DNA of 64,000 nt from Tulasnella sp. 424 (lineage: Eukaryota; Basidiomycota; Agaricomycetes; Cantharellales; Tulasnellaceae). Shown here piece by piece: positions 1 to 12,301 of the stretch. Under the pieces are notes generated by a model. That model was not told where the DNA came from and searched no databases. It saw only the letters and a program-made list of their open reading frames with translations. Location of the stretch: positions 310,001-374,000 of the forward strand of contig WSUB01000005.1 in NCBI GenBank assembly GCA_019633425.1, read 5' to 3'. Position 1 is the stretch's first letter. Every line of letters starts with the position of its first letter. The translations under genes were made by a program, and so were the position numbers.

Positions 1-2143
1 GGATCTGATATAATAATTACTAGTTGAAGCCTCGCCTGGCCAGGATTTGTCGGCTGTGGGAGCCGCAACCGGCTGGAAACCGCGGGGCCGACCAGATCGG
101 GATATATTCGGCAATAGTTTCTAAACAGAAAGCTGAGTCGGAACGCATGTACAGCTGGTGAGTGTGTATAAATAAGGAGTTTAGGCGAGCTTCTCTCGGT
201 TCATCATGGAACTTGCCAACGGAACTGAATTTTTTCGTGCATGATCGGCCAGACTGGTGTGTATATAATATAGCTGCTGGGATTGGGGTTGACTTCGTGG
301 AGGTTATCACCGCCTAAATTTCTATAAGACAGGGTACTGCAGATCGCTTCATGCCTAACTCGCTCAAGCCGGCTGCTGACATGTCGGGCAATTATCCTCG
401 TCGGGGCGTCGAACTCAAGGGGTTGACGGCTCAAAACCGGCTTGGTTTTTCCCCGAGATCGTGAAAATGCAGAAAGCTGAGACGCGGCACAGAGGTGGTG
501 CCAGAGGGTGGCTGTTATGAAGAGATTACGACGTCACTGGCGAGGTAGGGTCTGGGGTTTCGGATTTGTCAGCAAGTGGCGCTGGTGGTTTTGATTGGCC
601 AGGGGGACGGGAATTACACGATTCCACCTTCCATGCTCGATGGCGAGCATCGCTTCCAGCTGATTCCCAGCTTCTCAAACCGAACGAACGATTCTATCGG
701 AGAAGCTTCTACCCCGTCTTCCGACTTGAACTCGTCTATGGTGTTCAAAGCCGTCGTTCCACTGCAGCCATACGCCGCATGCCAGATCTCACCAAACGCT
801 CCAGCTCCGTTTCTGACCCGCTTCTAATATATTTTCCAATCAAATTACGGGCACCTGATATTTAAGGATATAGGAATGGAGGCGGAAAGGAGCTTCAAGC
901 ATGTCGGTCAGGGCAGTTGTAACTGACTTATGCCAGGTTCCTCGCCACGTGCCCACCGCACTTAGTTTACGTTACCAGATAATTGTTATGCCGTGTTCGT
1001 TAATAACGTTCAAGCTGTACTCGGCTCGCTGGTGATACTAGTCAGTGGCACACGCTGAGCTCTATCTTGGCCAGCTTCGGATGAGGTTTCGCCACCAGCT
1101 TTGGGCTATTTACGACGACTCAGAGTCAGGTATCAACCACACCCATTAACAAATGTAAAGGGTGGTTGTTCAAGAGCTTTATGTTGGTATTTCGGGTTCA
1201 CTCTCATATATCTCTCACGGTTTGTGTGACTGCTCGTGTGGGTTGTTTTACCCAACCGACCCCTTAAACGAACTCTTGGCTTGTTCTCCACTCAGTCTTG
1301 GGCCCGCAAAATGCTGGAGGAAAAGTAGGGTGACGCATAAGTGCAACTCAACGCATCATTACCCACCTGGTCGTTGGATGCGCCAATGCAACTAGCTAGT
1401 CTGAAGAACCAATCCAATATTTTACACCTTCAGGACATCATGTGTGATATTTCGGAACAGTAAACTTTCAGCTTCTCCATATCGCCGCCGAACCCGAGGC
1501 CTTTGCCCCGTCACAGAATATACAGATAACTGTGGCTTTCAAACCGAAAAACCCCACCCTTCGTCTCTGGAACGGCGCCATTGCAAGTTCCTAAACCTAG
1601 GCGTGAAAAAAGACCTTATAATCAACCGCGGGAAATTCGGGTGCGGGCCTTGTGGAATAGACTCCGAACCTCGAAGCTTTTTCTCGGTTACGACGGTTAT
1701 CAGCAGCGTGGTTAGTTCAAAAGGCGACGATCCTTCTCAATATGAGACGCTTCGGCCTAGAATTAAAATCAAGACGGACCTCCCTGACCTGCGGGTAGCT
1801 TTCTCGATCCTCGACGGAACATGCTTGCAATAACCTGACACGACAATGAAAAGCGTGGCCGAGCGGGATCCACTTCTGCGTATGAGCCTATTGACGCCGA
1901 GGCCGCATCGAACACTAGCCACTGACGCCGAGTTGACTTCGACTATTGGCAGGTTAGATCGGTAATTCGTGACACGTCAGTCCCAACCCAATTCGGCAGG
2001 AAAGCCAGGGGAGGAGACAGGCTCGAAGACAGGCTCGAGTGACACAGCGATACCTGGGGACGAGACTTTGTATGACCGAAACGAGGCATGACACTCTTTC
2101 GCTTGCTCTGTTCCAAACTATGAATATAATTCGCAATAACATG
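1..2143. other. Gene-poor stretch, no supported gene
   Basis: About 2.1 kb with only short unrelated open frames on both strands. None shows a recognisable domain, and I could not join any into a longer spliced reading frame. No transposon ends, tRNA or rRNA are visible. It holds the 3' flank of the small minus-strand dsRNA-binding gene that ends at 2144. Confidence 0.5.
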
Positions 2144-2512
2144 CTACATCGTCGAAATGGGCAGGGAAACTCCCAGGTGCTCGAGGGCCTCTGCTGCAGC
2201 CGCTTCACGCGCATCCGCTTTCTGTCGTGCGGTTGCGGTGAAGAATTGGACATCGCCTTCGCCATGAGCAACTATTTCAGGTCAGGCAATCTGCTACGGG
2301 AGTCAAGAAATAATCTGAGAACTTACTTCCTAATGTGCAAACCCACGTCCCGTCAGGATTCTGTACTTCGGCGGTCCACTTGAATTTCTTTCCATTTTTG
2401 TGAAGGTGGTTATGAAGAGTTCGGCGCATAACTCCTCTATCGTTTTCTGAGAGATTGTTAAAGGTTACAAAGAACACATTGCATCTCGCAAAACGCCCTC
2501 GGACTCACCCAT
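2144..2512 (-). CDS. Small double-stranded RNA-binding motif (dsRBM) protein
   Basis: Three exons read 5'->3' on the minus strand: 2512-2509, 2446-2327 and 2271-2144, separated by introns of 62 and 55 nt with GTGAGT/CAG and GTAAGT/TAG borders. The exons sum to 252 nt, giving 83 residues. The first exon is only ATG+G. The protein starts MENDRGVMRRTLHNHLHK, continues through a KWTAEVQNPDGTW strand, then GIAHGEGD, and ends in a helix ARQKADAREAAAEALEHLG. That order (short N-terminal helix, three strands, then a C-terminal helix with K/R-x-A-x-x-A-A-x-x-A-L-x-x-L) is the dsRBM pattern. The protein is essentially one dsRBM and nothing else. Known dsRBMs bind dsRNA in RNAi, editing or innate-like roles; which applies here is unknown. 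The tiny first exon makes the gene easy to miss. Confidence 0.72.
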
Positions 2513-3516
2513 TATGTAGAAGCGGGTGTCTAGTCGGGGTGACAATAATTGATCTGAGTGGGCTTTGCTTTGATGCTGTTGGATGGATAAGAGCAACCAA
2601 TCGTCCTAACCTCGTCGTATAAATACTCCTCTTACGCGTCCAGATGAAGGATGTAAGGTCAACAGGGACAGTCAACGAAATCTACACTACGGGAAGGCGA
2701 CGATTCGAAGCTTGAACGAAGAAACCGAGGGCGGGCCATACAATGAGGACAGACACCAACTCTTGTGGAGCTACCGCTACATCACGAAGATTAATGTCTA
2801 CGAGAATACCGATCCAAGCCACAGTTGAATATGTGCGGTGGCCAAAAAAGAACGCTGCAAATTATTAAAATTGGAAATTTTCGATTTTCTTCGGGTATCC
2901 AGCAGCTTGCAGAGCAGAAAACAATAATCAAATTAAAACGACGCATATTCGTGAGCAACGTCATATGAATCCCAAAGATTCAATTGCACGTTCGCGGGCA
3001 CCGACTGTCCGAAGCCACTGAGTGGACTTGAGCTGGGAGATGAAATGCTCCAAGGCGGAGAATAGATTACAGCGGTGCATTGCAGAGCACTCTTGAGTGA
3101 TAAGCACCTTTGAGATGGAACCGTATCAATCCTCATATCCATCACAATCCAGCTGCCAGTCCCCGACCCGGCACGGCTTCTTGTATGCTGCCAAAGGATA
3201 TGCAAATAGTCATCTCCAAGACCGACAGAGTAGTTCTCACAAGGAGTGAAGATATAGAATCGGGTCCCTTAGCTAACCGTCGTCGCCGTAAAGATAGTGC
3301 CTTCATAGGTCCTGTAATTTCGGAGCTTCCTAGTATCGGCCTGATTAAAGAATGCCCTCCAAGCAGAATTAAATGCGCAAGCCACTTCCGATATCCCTAG
3401 CGGGAAGTTTGGGTCCAGTGCAAATTCCTTCTTGATGGCAGATCGAGGTGGGTGAGAACGAACCTGCTGGATCGAAATTTGTTCGTGTTTGAGTGGGTTC
3501 GAATGTCAACTATACA
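2513..3516. other. Intergenic region between dsRBM gene and SAD1
   Basis: Divergent spacer of about 1 kb between the minus-strand dsRBM gene and the plus-strand SAD1 homologue. It must contain both promoters. Short open frames exist (for example minus 2933-3205) but have no recognisable domain, and no TATA motif stands out close to either start. Confidence 0.5.
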
Positions 3517-5672
3517 ATGCCCCCGACGCGTGCCATCTCCGAAGATGCCCAAAGCCGAGAAGATGCGACGCGAACGCTAGAACCGCCTGCGAAGAAAGCG
3601 AGGCTTAGTGCGGAACCTGCTGGAAACCTGCCCTTGACGGATCAAACGTCTGCCTTCGGTTCCTCCAAACAAGAACCACCCCCCGATGAGGATGAGTGGA
3701 AGGACGAGGTGTTGGTGGAACTGGAAGACGACGTTAATCGAAGATCGGATCTATACCTCGACACGGTACGTGTACCGAGTTTACGAGACTCTCCTGCCTG
3801 CTCAAGTTTCATACCTTCCCATTCTAGGTAAATCGAGTGACCCTTGATTTCGACTTTGAGAAACTCTGCTCCGTATCGTTGAGCAATATCAATGTCTACG
3901 GGTGTTTGGTCTGCGGAAAGTACTTCCAAGGAAGGGGGAAGTCGTCGTATGCCTATGCACACTCCATTCACGAGGACCATCATGTCTTCATTAATCTCGA
4001 AACTCAGAAGGTGCGCGACCGCCTTCGGAATATCGATCCCAGAAAAGATGCTACAGGCACGCTAACGATTGTTTCTGATGGGAAGGTTTACGTTCTGCCC
4101 GATGGCTATGAAGTCCATGACCCGTCCCTTGACGACATTTCGGCGGTTTTATCACCCGTGTTCACAAAAAGCCAAGTTGACGCCCTATGCTCGCCATCAT
4201 ACATTCACCGGCACTCCTATGATCTTAGCTCCAAAGCTTATTATCCAGGATTTGTGGGACTGAACAATATCAAACGGAACGACTATCTAAACGTGATCAT
4301 ACACGCGCTTGTCCACGTTCCCCCATTACGAGACTACCTCCTCCTCTTCAAACCCTCTAAACCAATAGCGACCGTTACCACCTCTTCAGAGCCATCAGTC
4401 GGAGGAAAGAAACCTAAACGAGGTCCTCCAACCACTTCCTCGGAGCTTCTAAACCGTTTCGCCGCACTAGCTAAGAAGCTCTGGAATCCACGACTGTTCA
4501 AGTCGCAAGTCAGTCCTCACGAATTCCTCCAAGAGGTCACACGATCTTCTGCCGGAAAATTTAAGATCACGGAACAAGGTGACCCAGTGGAGTTCTTGGG
4601 TTGGCTCCTGAACAAGCTCCATGCTGACATGGGAGGGTCAAGACGCAAAGATTCCAGTGCGTGCAGTGACTGTATGCGCGTCTATGATGTTGTTCTAATC
4701 GGAATTTGTTGCGGAATCTCGGCTGTCTTAGGTGCAATATATTCTACTTTCCAAGGCGATCTCAAAGTTGAAACCCAGCATGTTGTAGTTCGTCAGGATT
4801 GGGAAGGGACTCAGCGCCCGGAGTTTAAGATTGATGAAGGTATGTGAACACTTGATGTCGGGGCGAAAGTCCCATGCTGAGGGCTGTGTATCCAGACTTC
4901 AAGACCCTGCAATCCCACTTTCTGTTCCTCGCAGTCGATTTACCCCCACCTCCCCTATTCCAGGATGCTGTGGAGAAGAATATCATTCCTCAGGTGACAT
5001 TAGCCTCGGTCTTGGCCAAATATGATGGAAAGACGGTGCAGGTATGGCCATTCTATCTACGATCCTCGGCCCAGCTGATCATCGGGTCTCGACCCAGGAA
5101 AACGGCGGCGAGCTAAGGCGATACAAGTGCCAAAGGCTCCCTCCTTACATTATTTTACACTACAAACGATTCACCAAGAACTTCTTTGTGGAAGAAAAGA
5201 ATCCTACGGTTGTGAACTTCCCAATCGGTGGGGTGGACTTTTCGCCCTGTGAGCTTGCCCCGCATCTTGCACCATGCACTCGCTCACCGTGATACTACAG
5301 ACGTGGAAACCAACGAGACTTCGCCCTCGACGGTGTACGATTTGATAGCCAATGTCGTTCACGAGTCCACTGCCGGAACTGCGCGCGACAAATCAAATAC
5401 AGCTTGGAAAGTTCAACTCAGAGCTGGAAAGGTTAGTGGCGGATTGGCGGAGGATTCTGAATCCGAAGGCCAAGACGAAAAGTGGTTCCAAATCCAAGAC
5501 TTGATTGTGGAGGAGCTTCAGAAGGAAATGATATTCTTGGGTGAGACGGTGTTACAGGTGAGATCGCACGAGTCTCCTTTCTTTCAGCTTGCTCATCCTC
5601 ACTCGTCAGATATGGGAAAGAAGAGACGGACCCTCCGCAAACAATGATGTTGCGATGGCCAATGCCCATTAA
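3517..5672 (+). CDS. SAD1: U4/U6.U5 tri-snRNP protein Sad1/USP39 (inactive ubiquitin hydrolase)
   Basis: Seven exons: 3517-3765, 3828-4656, 4732-4839, 4896-5041, 5098-5248, 5301-5557 and 5610-5672. They sum to 1,803 nt, giving 600 residues. The ATG at 3517 opens an acidic N-terminus. A zinc-finger UBP domain follows (residues about 85-190; YGCLVCGKYFQGRG, then AHSIHEDHH). A USP-like fold starts near residue 224 (GFVGLNNIKRNDYLN) and runs through LPPYIILHYKRFTKNFF and YDLIANVVH to a terminal QIWERRD. This is the order and approximate length of USP39/Sad1, which is needed to keep the spliceosomal tri-snRNP assembled in the nucleus. Where active USPs have the catalytic Cys (GNTCYxN), this protein has an Asp (KRNDYLN), as expected for the catalytically dead family. 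KOG1 starts 295 nt downstream on the same strand. Confidence 0.95.
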
Positions 5673-5966
5673 CGCATTTCTTTTTCGTTCATTTGGCAGT
5701 CAACGTCGTAAAACTCCCGCTTAACTTCTGTACCATTTCGGGGTTTAGCCACCATGTCACTCCACGCCCTCCAGATATCGATTTAGACGCGCTTTTGGTG
5801 TTTCGCATGACCGCATGTGGCTCCCGTGGGAGTCTCGTTTGGCACTGGACTGAGACCCGGATCTGAGGTAGTGCGTTCTCGACCCAACCACCCGAGTGAC
5901 TTCAATCTCAACACTCGCGCTGGCAAATACAAGCCTGAAGTAGGCATTGAGTGGCGGCGGCAGCGA

Positions 5967-8900
5967 ATGATGAGCGACGGTTATAACGATCATCCTGGTA
6001 AATCAACCAGTTCGCCGACGGTTTAGTGATTGACAATCTAATATCCATGCAATCCACAGATGGACATGCTCAATGGAGAGTCGACTCTCCACGGTCGTCG
6101 TCGTCCCGTACCGCATCCTCGAGACTCCCATCGTCTTCAGCATACGATGAGGAGGACGGCGAGTCCCTCATCGCCATTCCGCCCAATCTCCCTGCCTGGA
6201 ACATCAAGCGACATATAACGGCCGGGAATCCCGCCCCAAAACCTGATTCTGTCAAGAACCTTGGCCCGTGGAGGGGGAAAGACAACAAGCATAAGACCTC
6301 TCAAGCCATCTTGGTCATTTGCCTCAACATCGGTGTGGATCCTCCCGACATAGTCAAGACCAACCCCTGTGCGGTCCTGGAGTGCTGGATCGACCCCTTC
6401 AGTCTTCCACCATCAAAGGCTCTCGAAGCCATCGGGAAGAACCTTGTTCACCAATTCGAAACCCTTAATCCACGCATGAAATACAAGCACTATCCCGATC
6501 CATCCGTCGACGACACCCGGAAGTTCTGCATGACATTGCGCAAGCTCGCCAAAGAAGAAAGGGCCTTATTCTACTACAACGGACACGGCGTCCCGAAACC
6601 CACTGCAAGCGGAGAGATCTGGGTGTTCAACCGTGGTTACACGCAGTATATCCCTGTTTCATTGCATGACTTGCAAGGATGGCTGGGCTGCCCAACCATC
6701 TACGTATGGGACTGTTCCGCTGCCGGGCACATTATCGAGAACTTCGAGAAGTTCGCGAAAAGGAGGGATGAAGAGTTCCACCAGCAGCATCCAGACCCGG
6801 CATCTCAAGCTAATTACTCGCCCTACCTCGACTGCGTCCACCTTGCTGCATGCGCGGCTGATGAAACGCTCCCCATGTGCCCCGATCTTCCTGCAGACGT
6901 CTTCACCTCTGCCCTCACTTCGCCCATTGAGATGGCTTTGCGGTTCTACGTGTTACAGAACCAGCATCGACTCTCCGTGTCCATCGAGGACGCAATGAAA
7001 ATCCCAGGAGATTTGAAGGACAGGAGAACGCCGCTCGGAGAGCTCAACTGGATTTTCACAGCCATTACGGATACCATCGCGTGGACCGCCTTCCCTAAGG
7101 ACCTGTTCAAACGGTTCTTTAGGCAGGATTGGACGCTCGCAGCGCTCTCGCGGAACTTCCTTTTGGCGGAACGAATCATGCGGAAGTATAACTGCACTCC
7201 TCGAACCTATCCAGCCCTACCACCCGCCCATATGCACCCTCTCTGGCAGTCATGGGACTTGGCGGTCGACAAAGTTATGGTGCAACTACCCAACCTACTG
7301 CAACAAAGCAGGACTGTGACGGCTTCGGTGGATCAGAATGCCGCCCCGCCTTGGCAGTACGAGAATGTTGCCAGTGGATTCTTTGAGGAGCATCTCCAAG
7401 CCTTCTACGTCTGGCTTAACCGCGGTGGTTCTGCTCTGACGAAGCGAGGGCCACTAGCTGCAGAGCCGGATAAACTACCTACAATGGCCACCCCAAACCC
7501 TAACGAAGAGATTGTAACATCCAAACCCGGAGATGTGATTGCCACGACTACGGGAAGGAGTAAACCCAGTTCAAGGCGAACTCGCGAGGCAGACCTGGTC
7601 CCCCGAAAGCCTCCAGACCAACTGCCCATCCTCCTCCAAGTTCTCCTCTCCCAGACCCATCGACTCCGCGCCCTGATTCTTCTCGGAAACTTCATCGATC
7701 TCGGTGCCTGGGCAGTCCACCTCGCACTCACCATAGGGATTTTCCCATACGTCCAGAAACTACTCCAGTCGCAAGCCAGAGAGCTGGAGCCCGTCCTCAT
7801 CTACATATGGTCTCGTGTCATTGCATACGACCAGACTGTCCAGGTCGACCTCTTGAGGGAGAACGGGCATAAGTACTTCACTCGACTTCTAAAGCCGGAT
7901 ACCATCCTCAATATTCCCAACGAGCTCGAACACCGCGCTATGTGTGCGTTCATCATGGCGATGGAGTGCAGGGATCACCCAGCAGGGCAGCAGGCAGCTC
8001 TAGATCAAAACTTCTTACAGAGTTGCGCCTCAGGACTGGAAAGCGCAGACTACCTCATGCGACAATGGAGTGCCTTGGGCATGGCCCTCCTGTGGGATAG
8101 GTTCGACTACGGGAAAAGTTACGCTGTGGGCACATTGTCTTTACCAGATCTCCTCCTCTCCTTCATCATGGATGACGCAGCCGAAGTGAGAGCGGCCATT
8201 TTCTTCGCTCTGTCGACTTTATATGGGGCGTCCGCTTCTGCCGATCCACACCGGAGAGGTGGAGATGGAACTGGTTCAATGCTGCACCTAAACGAACGAG
8301 ATCACCTCGGGTTCGAGCTCAAGACCGGCGTGGAGGCAATCCTAATCGGAAAGGACGATGCTAGTCCGATGGTGCGCAAGGAGGTGGTTGTTTTGTTTAG
8401 CACGATCGTGCATGAGTGGAGGGGGTGGTTTGTGATCGCTGCCTGGGCATACTGGGAAGGGAGTAGGTCTGACTTCAATGGCCTACGGCACCAATTCCAT
8501 CTTATCTCTACTCGGAACACAACCAACCGAGCTTCGATTGTCACGACGTCCTCGAGCGAAACAGGCCGAACGGGGCTCGGGACGGAAGGGGACTCTGAGG
8601 TCGTTTGGAATGCGATTGAGGAGTTTATCGAGCGTGCTACGGACGAAGATACGAAGAGTCACAATCACACAGTATTATCCAGCGTATTCATTTTATACGC
8701 GGCACTTCTCGACCTCACAGTTGACCCTTATCCGGAAGTGGCGAACATGGCCAAGACAATCGCCGACTACATTACAGCCCTCCTCAAAGAGAGCTACTTT
8801 GCTCGTCTCCCTACATCCACCATCGACTCTATTCCAGCCAGCGATATTCCTCAGTCGCAAGGATCCTCTTCGCGCCCTTCTGCACAAGCGAGAAGCGGAT

Positions 8901-11589
8901 CCACCCTTCAACCCAGTCTTCGCGACGGACCAGGCCGCAATTCATTGAACCTCACCGAAAGCACGCTAACCACTACCATCAAACGAACGTCCTCTATCGC
9001 CAATTCCATCCGAAGTCTCGCAGCTGGTTATGCCTTCCCGAGCGTCGCTGATAAGGGTCACCCAGAAGGAGACGAGGAGGATCCCGAACCGCGCTCAGGT
9101 CGATCAGCAGCCCGCAGCCTTGCGTTAGATGCACATCCCCCTCGTTTTGAATTTAAGGCCACCGTTCCCCAGCCTAGGTTCAACCTTACTACCTACTTGT
9201 CGCCCTATTCCTCTCGCACTGCAAATAATCCACCGGATCGAAACCGAGCCACGTCTTCCGGAGGCAGCTTGAGGTCTGTTAGAGGGGGGACTCAAGAGCT
9301 CCAGGTCGCGGGCGGATCATCAGCTTCGGCACCCAATACGCCGAGAAGACATGGAGGTTTCTATGTCCCGTCATCAGGTCGTCAAACCCCCTCGTCAACG
9401 ACAGGGACATCGTCTCCCGAGCTCTCTGCTTCGGCCCTCGGGTACACCGCTGCCGATGTGATCGCGGCTCTCATAGAGGAAGATTGGGAGCGTTTGCGTA
9501 TCCGACGTTTGGCAGGTAGCCGGGACCAGCAACAGCGACAGCAACGGAACCAAGCAATGATGCAGCAACAAGTGCAAAATGGCCAACAACAAGGTCATTT
9601 ACAAGTCTCACTTTCGCATCTAGCTCAGCAGCAAACCGCTCAGACGAATATGTTCAGGCAACCTCAGAACGCTGCTAGTCCACACGCTTCAGGACGATCA
9701 TCCACGCAGGCTGCGGCGGGACAACATGTGAATGGCCGAGGACACTTAGCCGTGGAACATGCGCCAAACCTCTCCTCGAACGGAATGCAAGGAAGCTGGA
9801 TGTCCGACTCGTCGAGCAGCTTTGTAACGACGGACTCTGAAGGCTCTGGGAGTCATCTAGCCCTTGGCTTAGGTTCAACCACCGGGGTTGCTAACGTCCT
9901 GCCTCTGAAGAGCAAATATTTCGACTGGAGCATGGAATACTTCACCGAACCTCAAATGCGGGTAAGTTAACCTTCAACAGACTGATTAGCATGATGATTT
10001 TACGTTGGAAACAGGCGGCCGAAGATGAAGAACCTGGAAGTGTGGTCTTCAACGAACAATCATGGCGAGGGCAACGGAACGACCGTATTTTGGTTGAAAC
10101 TCAGAAGCAAGGCTTGACTGCGAGTAAGTTATATACTGTGTGGAAGGTGTCTATGTCCAGTCCTAATCACCTATTTATTGGAAGACCGATGTCCCTGGGA
10201 TAAACAGCTCACGACCATTCAGAACAGCCACCCAGTTCGTTTACTTAAGTTCCATCAATTTGAAACGCAATTGATAACTGTGAACAATGATCGTATAGTC
10301 AGGTAATGCCTTGCATGACTTCTACTTCGCTTGCGTTAATCTGGTTTACATGCAGCGTGTGGGACTGGGCTAAGAAGAAACGCCTCGCGTGCTTTGACAA
10401 CGGCAATCCAGAAGGAACGAGCGTCACCTCATTGCATTTCGTCAACGAAGAGACACAAGCGCTCATTCTAACTGCGTCCGCGGATGGAATGGTCAAAGTG
10501 TTCAACAACTACGACCCGGAGATGGCATTTGACGATTATCCCATCGAAATGTGCTCTTCGTTTAGAGCTTTACCGCGCCTTAGCATGTCGGAGCATCGAA
10601 GCGGCATAGTCACTGACTGGCTCCAGCCGTACGGCCTGCTGGTTGTTGGAGGTGACTCGAGGACAATCAAAATATGGGATGCCCACAAGGAGACAATTGC
10701 CACAGTTAGCAGCGTAAGCGTGGTTTTCACTTCCCGATTGAGCTCGAAATTAAAACTGGTATAATTTTACAGGATATTCCGTCGGAGAACGGCAGCTGCC
10801 TGACATCACTCGCAGCAGACCTAGATGGGGCAGCGACAGTTGTCGCGGCATTTGGCGACGGCTCATTGGGCGTCTATGATCGACGTTCTTCAAGGGTCCA
10901 GATCAGGACTAGGATATATGACAAGCATCCCTCGTGGATCCAGAGTGTCCACTGGCAGAGAGGCAGCCAGAGAGAGATTCTTTCTGGAAGGTTAGTCCAC
11001 CGTGTCATTGCAATTGGTCGCTTGATTCTTATGTCCTGAATTTTAGTCTCGACGGAAAAGTCATTTTATGGGATATCCGAAGTATAGGCGGGTCTGTGGT
11101 TGAATGGGAACCGTTCCACGGGGGACTCGCAAATTTCGCCGTGCATGACCGGACTGGTGTTTTCGCTGCGTACGTTCGTCATCGAGGGATTGCGTAGCTT
11201 GGGCCTGACAGTTACCTACTCGCAGGTCGTCGGCAATTGGAAGAGGTGTAGTTCGACAGCAGAATATTCAGGTCCATTCCCTCCCCCCCAGGCCCCATCC
11301 TCCCATGATGTCAGAAATCAAAATCCCAATCACCTCCACCCAGTTCCAACCCTCCTGGCAGCCATCGTTCTTTCCAAGCCCGGGCTCTCTCGCATTCCAC
11401 CCGCATGAGATGATGCTAGGATGGGGTGGGTATGACGGCCGAATCAAGATATTTGGCGCAGACCTCAAGAGGCAGATGCCATCCTTAGACCTTCCTTACG
11501 ATGAAGCGGACGGAGTTGAAGAATTTCCTCCTGCCCCGGCCAGCGTCCAACTACTAGAGGGCCGTATTTCACCTAGTTACACGAGCTGA
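5967..11589 (+). CDS. KOG1: Raptor homologue, TORC1 subunit Kog1/Mip1
   Basis: Eight exons: 5967-5997, 6060-9961, 10015-10123, 10185-10302, 10356-10713, 10773-10990, 11047-11169 and 11226-11589. They sum to 5,223 nt, giving 1,740 residues. The N-terminal caspase-like raptor domain (about 90-320) includes YYNGHGVPKP (His near 182) and VWDCSAAG (Cys near 228). HEAT-type helices follow (LLSQTHRLRALILLGNFID). Next is a long Ser- and Gln-rich disordered stretch (about 960-1290) and a C-terminal WD40 propeller (VWDWAKKKR, ADGMVKVFNN, TIKIWDAH, GKVILWDIR, GYDGRIKIFG). In the family, raptor is the scaffold that presents substrates to TOR kinase in TORC1. The start is inferred: a short first exon (MMSDGYNDHP) splices into the long exon; the same frame is open back to 5817, so an earlier start is possible. 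It is long for a fungal raptor because of the disordered insert. Confidence 0.95.
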
Positions 11590-12301
11590 GGGTAACCCGT
11601 GACATTCGAATTATCTAAATGTTCTCGTCCTGCATTCCCCTTTCATATTCTCGAATCATTCTGTAAATCACAAGCTATGTTTAATGTGGAGCATTTACCT
11701 AGACTATTGCTTGTGGCGGCACGATGGCCGTGCAACAACCTCCGTTAACATGGGATGGAACCTCAGAGGCTCTTGGCAAAACAGACGTAACTTGGTCTAG
11801 CGCCCCGGGTTTGTCACACAACCTACCAGCCTTGATTTAGGCGAATCCTAGAACCATATACCGTTCGTAAGGTAGTCATGAACACACTTAGAACCAGGAA
11901 TGGTAGCCTTCATAATCCTCGAATTCTCAGGAGATAGAATCGCCTCGACCGTTTTTAAGTAGCTCCTCGCGCTGAGCCCTATGCAGGACGGGGGAAGGCT
12001 CCATTCTTAAGTCCGTACGTACCGAACTAGTCGCTCGTAGTCTTGAATGCAGGCGGGATAGACGACAGTGACAATTGACGCCAACATATCTCCGATTTTA
12101 TAATAGATCAATTTATGCATTCTCTTCTTTGGAATGCGGCGCGCAAAACAAGGACGATTCCAACGCGACGATCTTGCACGTTGGGAGGTGACTCTGTTCT
12201 TCCATAGGAGGAAAATCTGCAAGTCCGCCAGTTTCCAGTGAGATAACCAGGCTGATAGGCCATACGGAACGCTACAAAAACTTACACATGACCTCTCAAA
12301 A
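11590..12301. other. Convergent 3' spacer between KOG1 and ORC4
   Basis: About 0.7 kb between the stop codons of the converging KOG1 and ORC4 genes. It holds both 3' untranslated regions. A minus-strand open frame here (12007-12318) overlaps the ORC4 3' end in another frame and has no recognisable domain. Confidence 0.6.

Noticed and set aside
1850..1880. tRNA-like start (GCGTGGCCGAGCGG) resembling a Ser/Leu tRNA 5' end
   Set aside because: No D-loop, anticodon arm or T-arm follows at the proper spacing, and no matching acceptor end was found.
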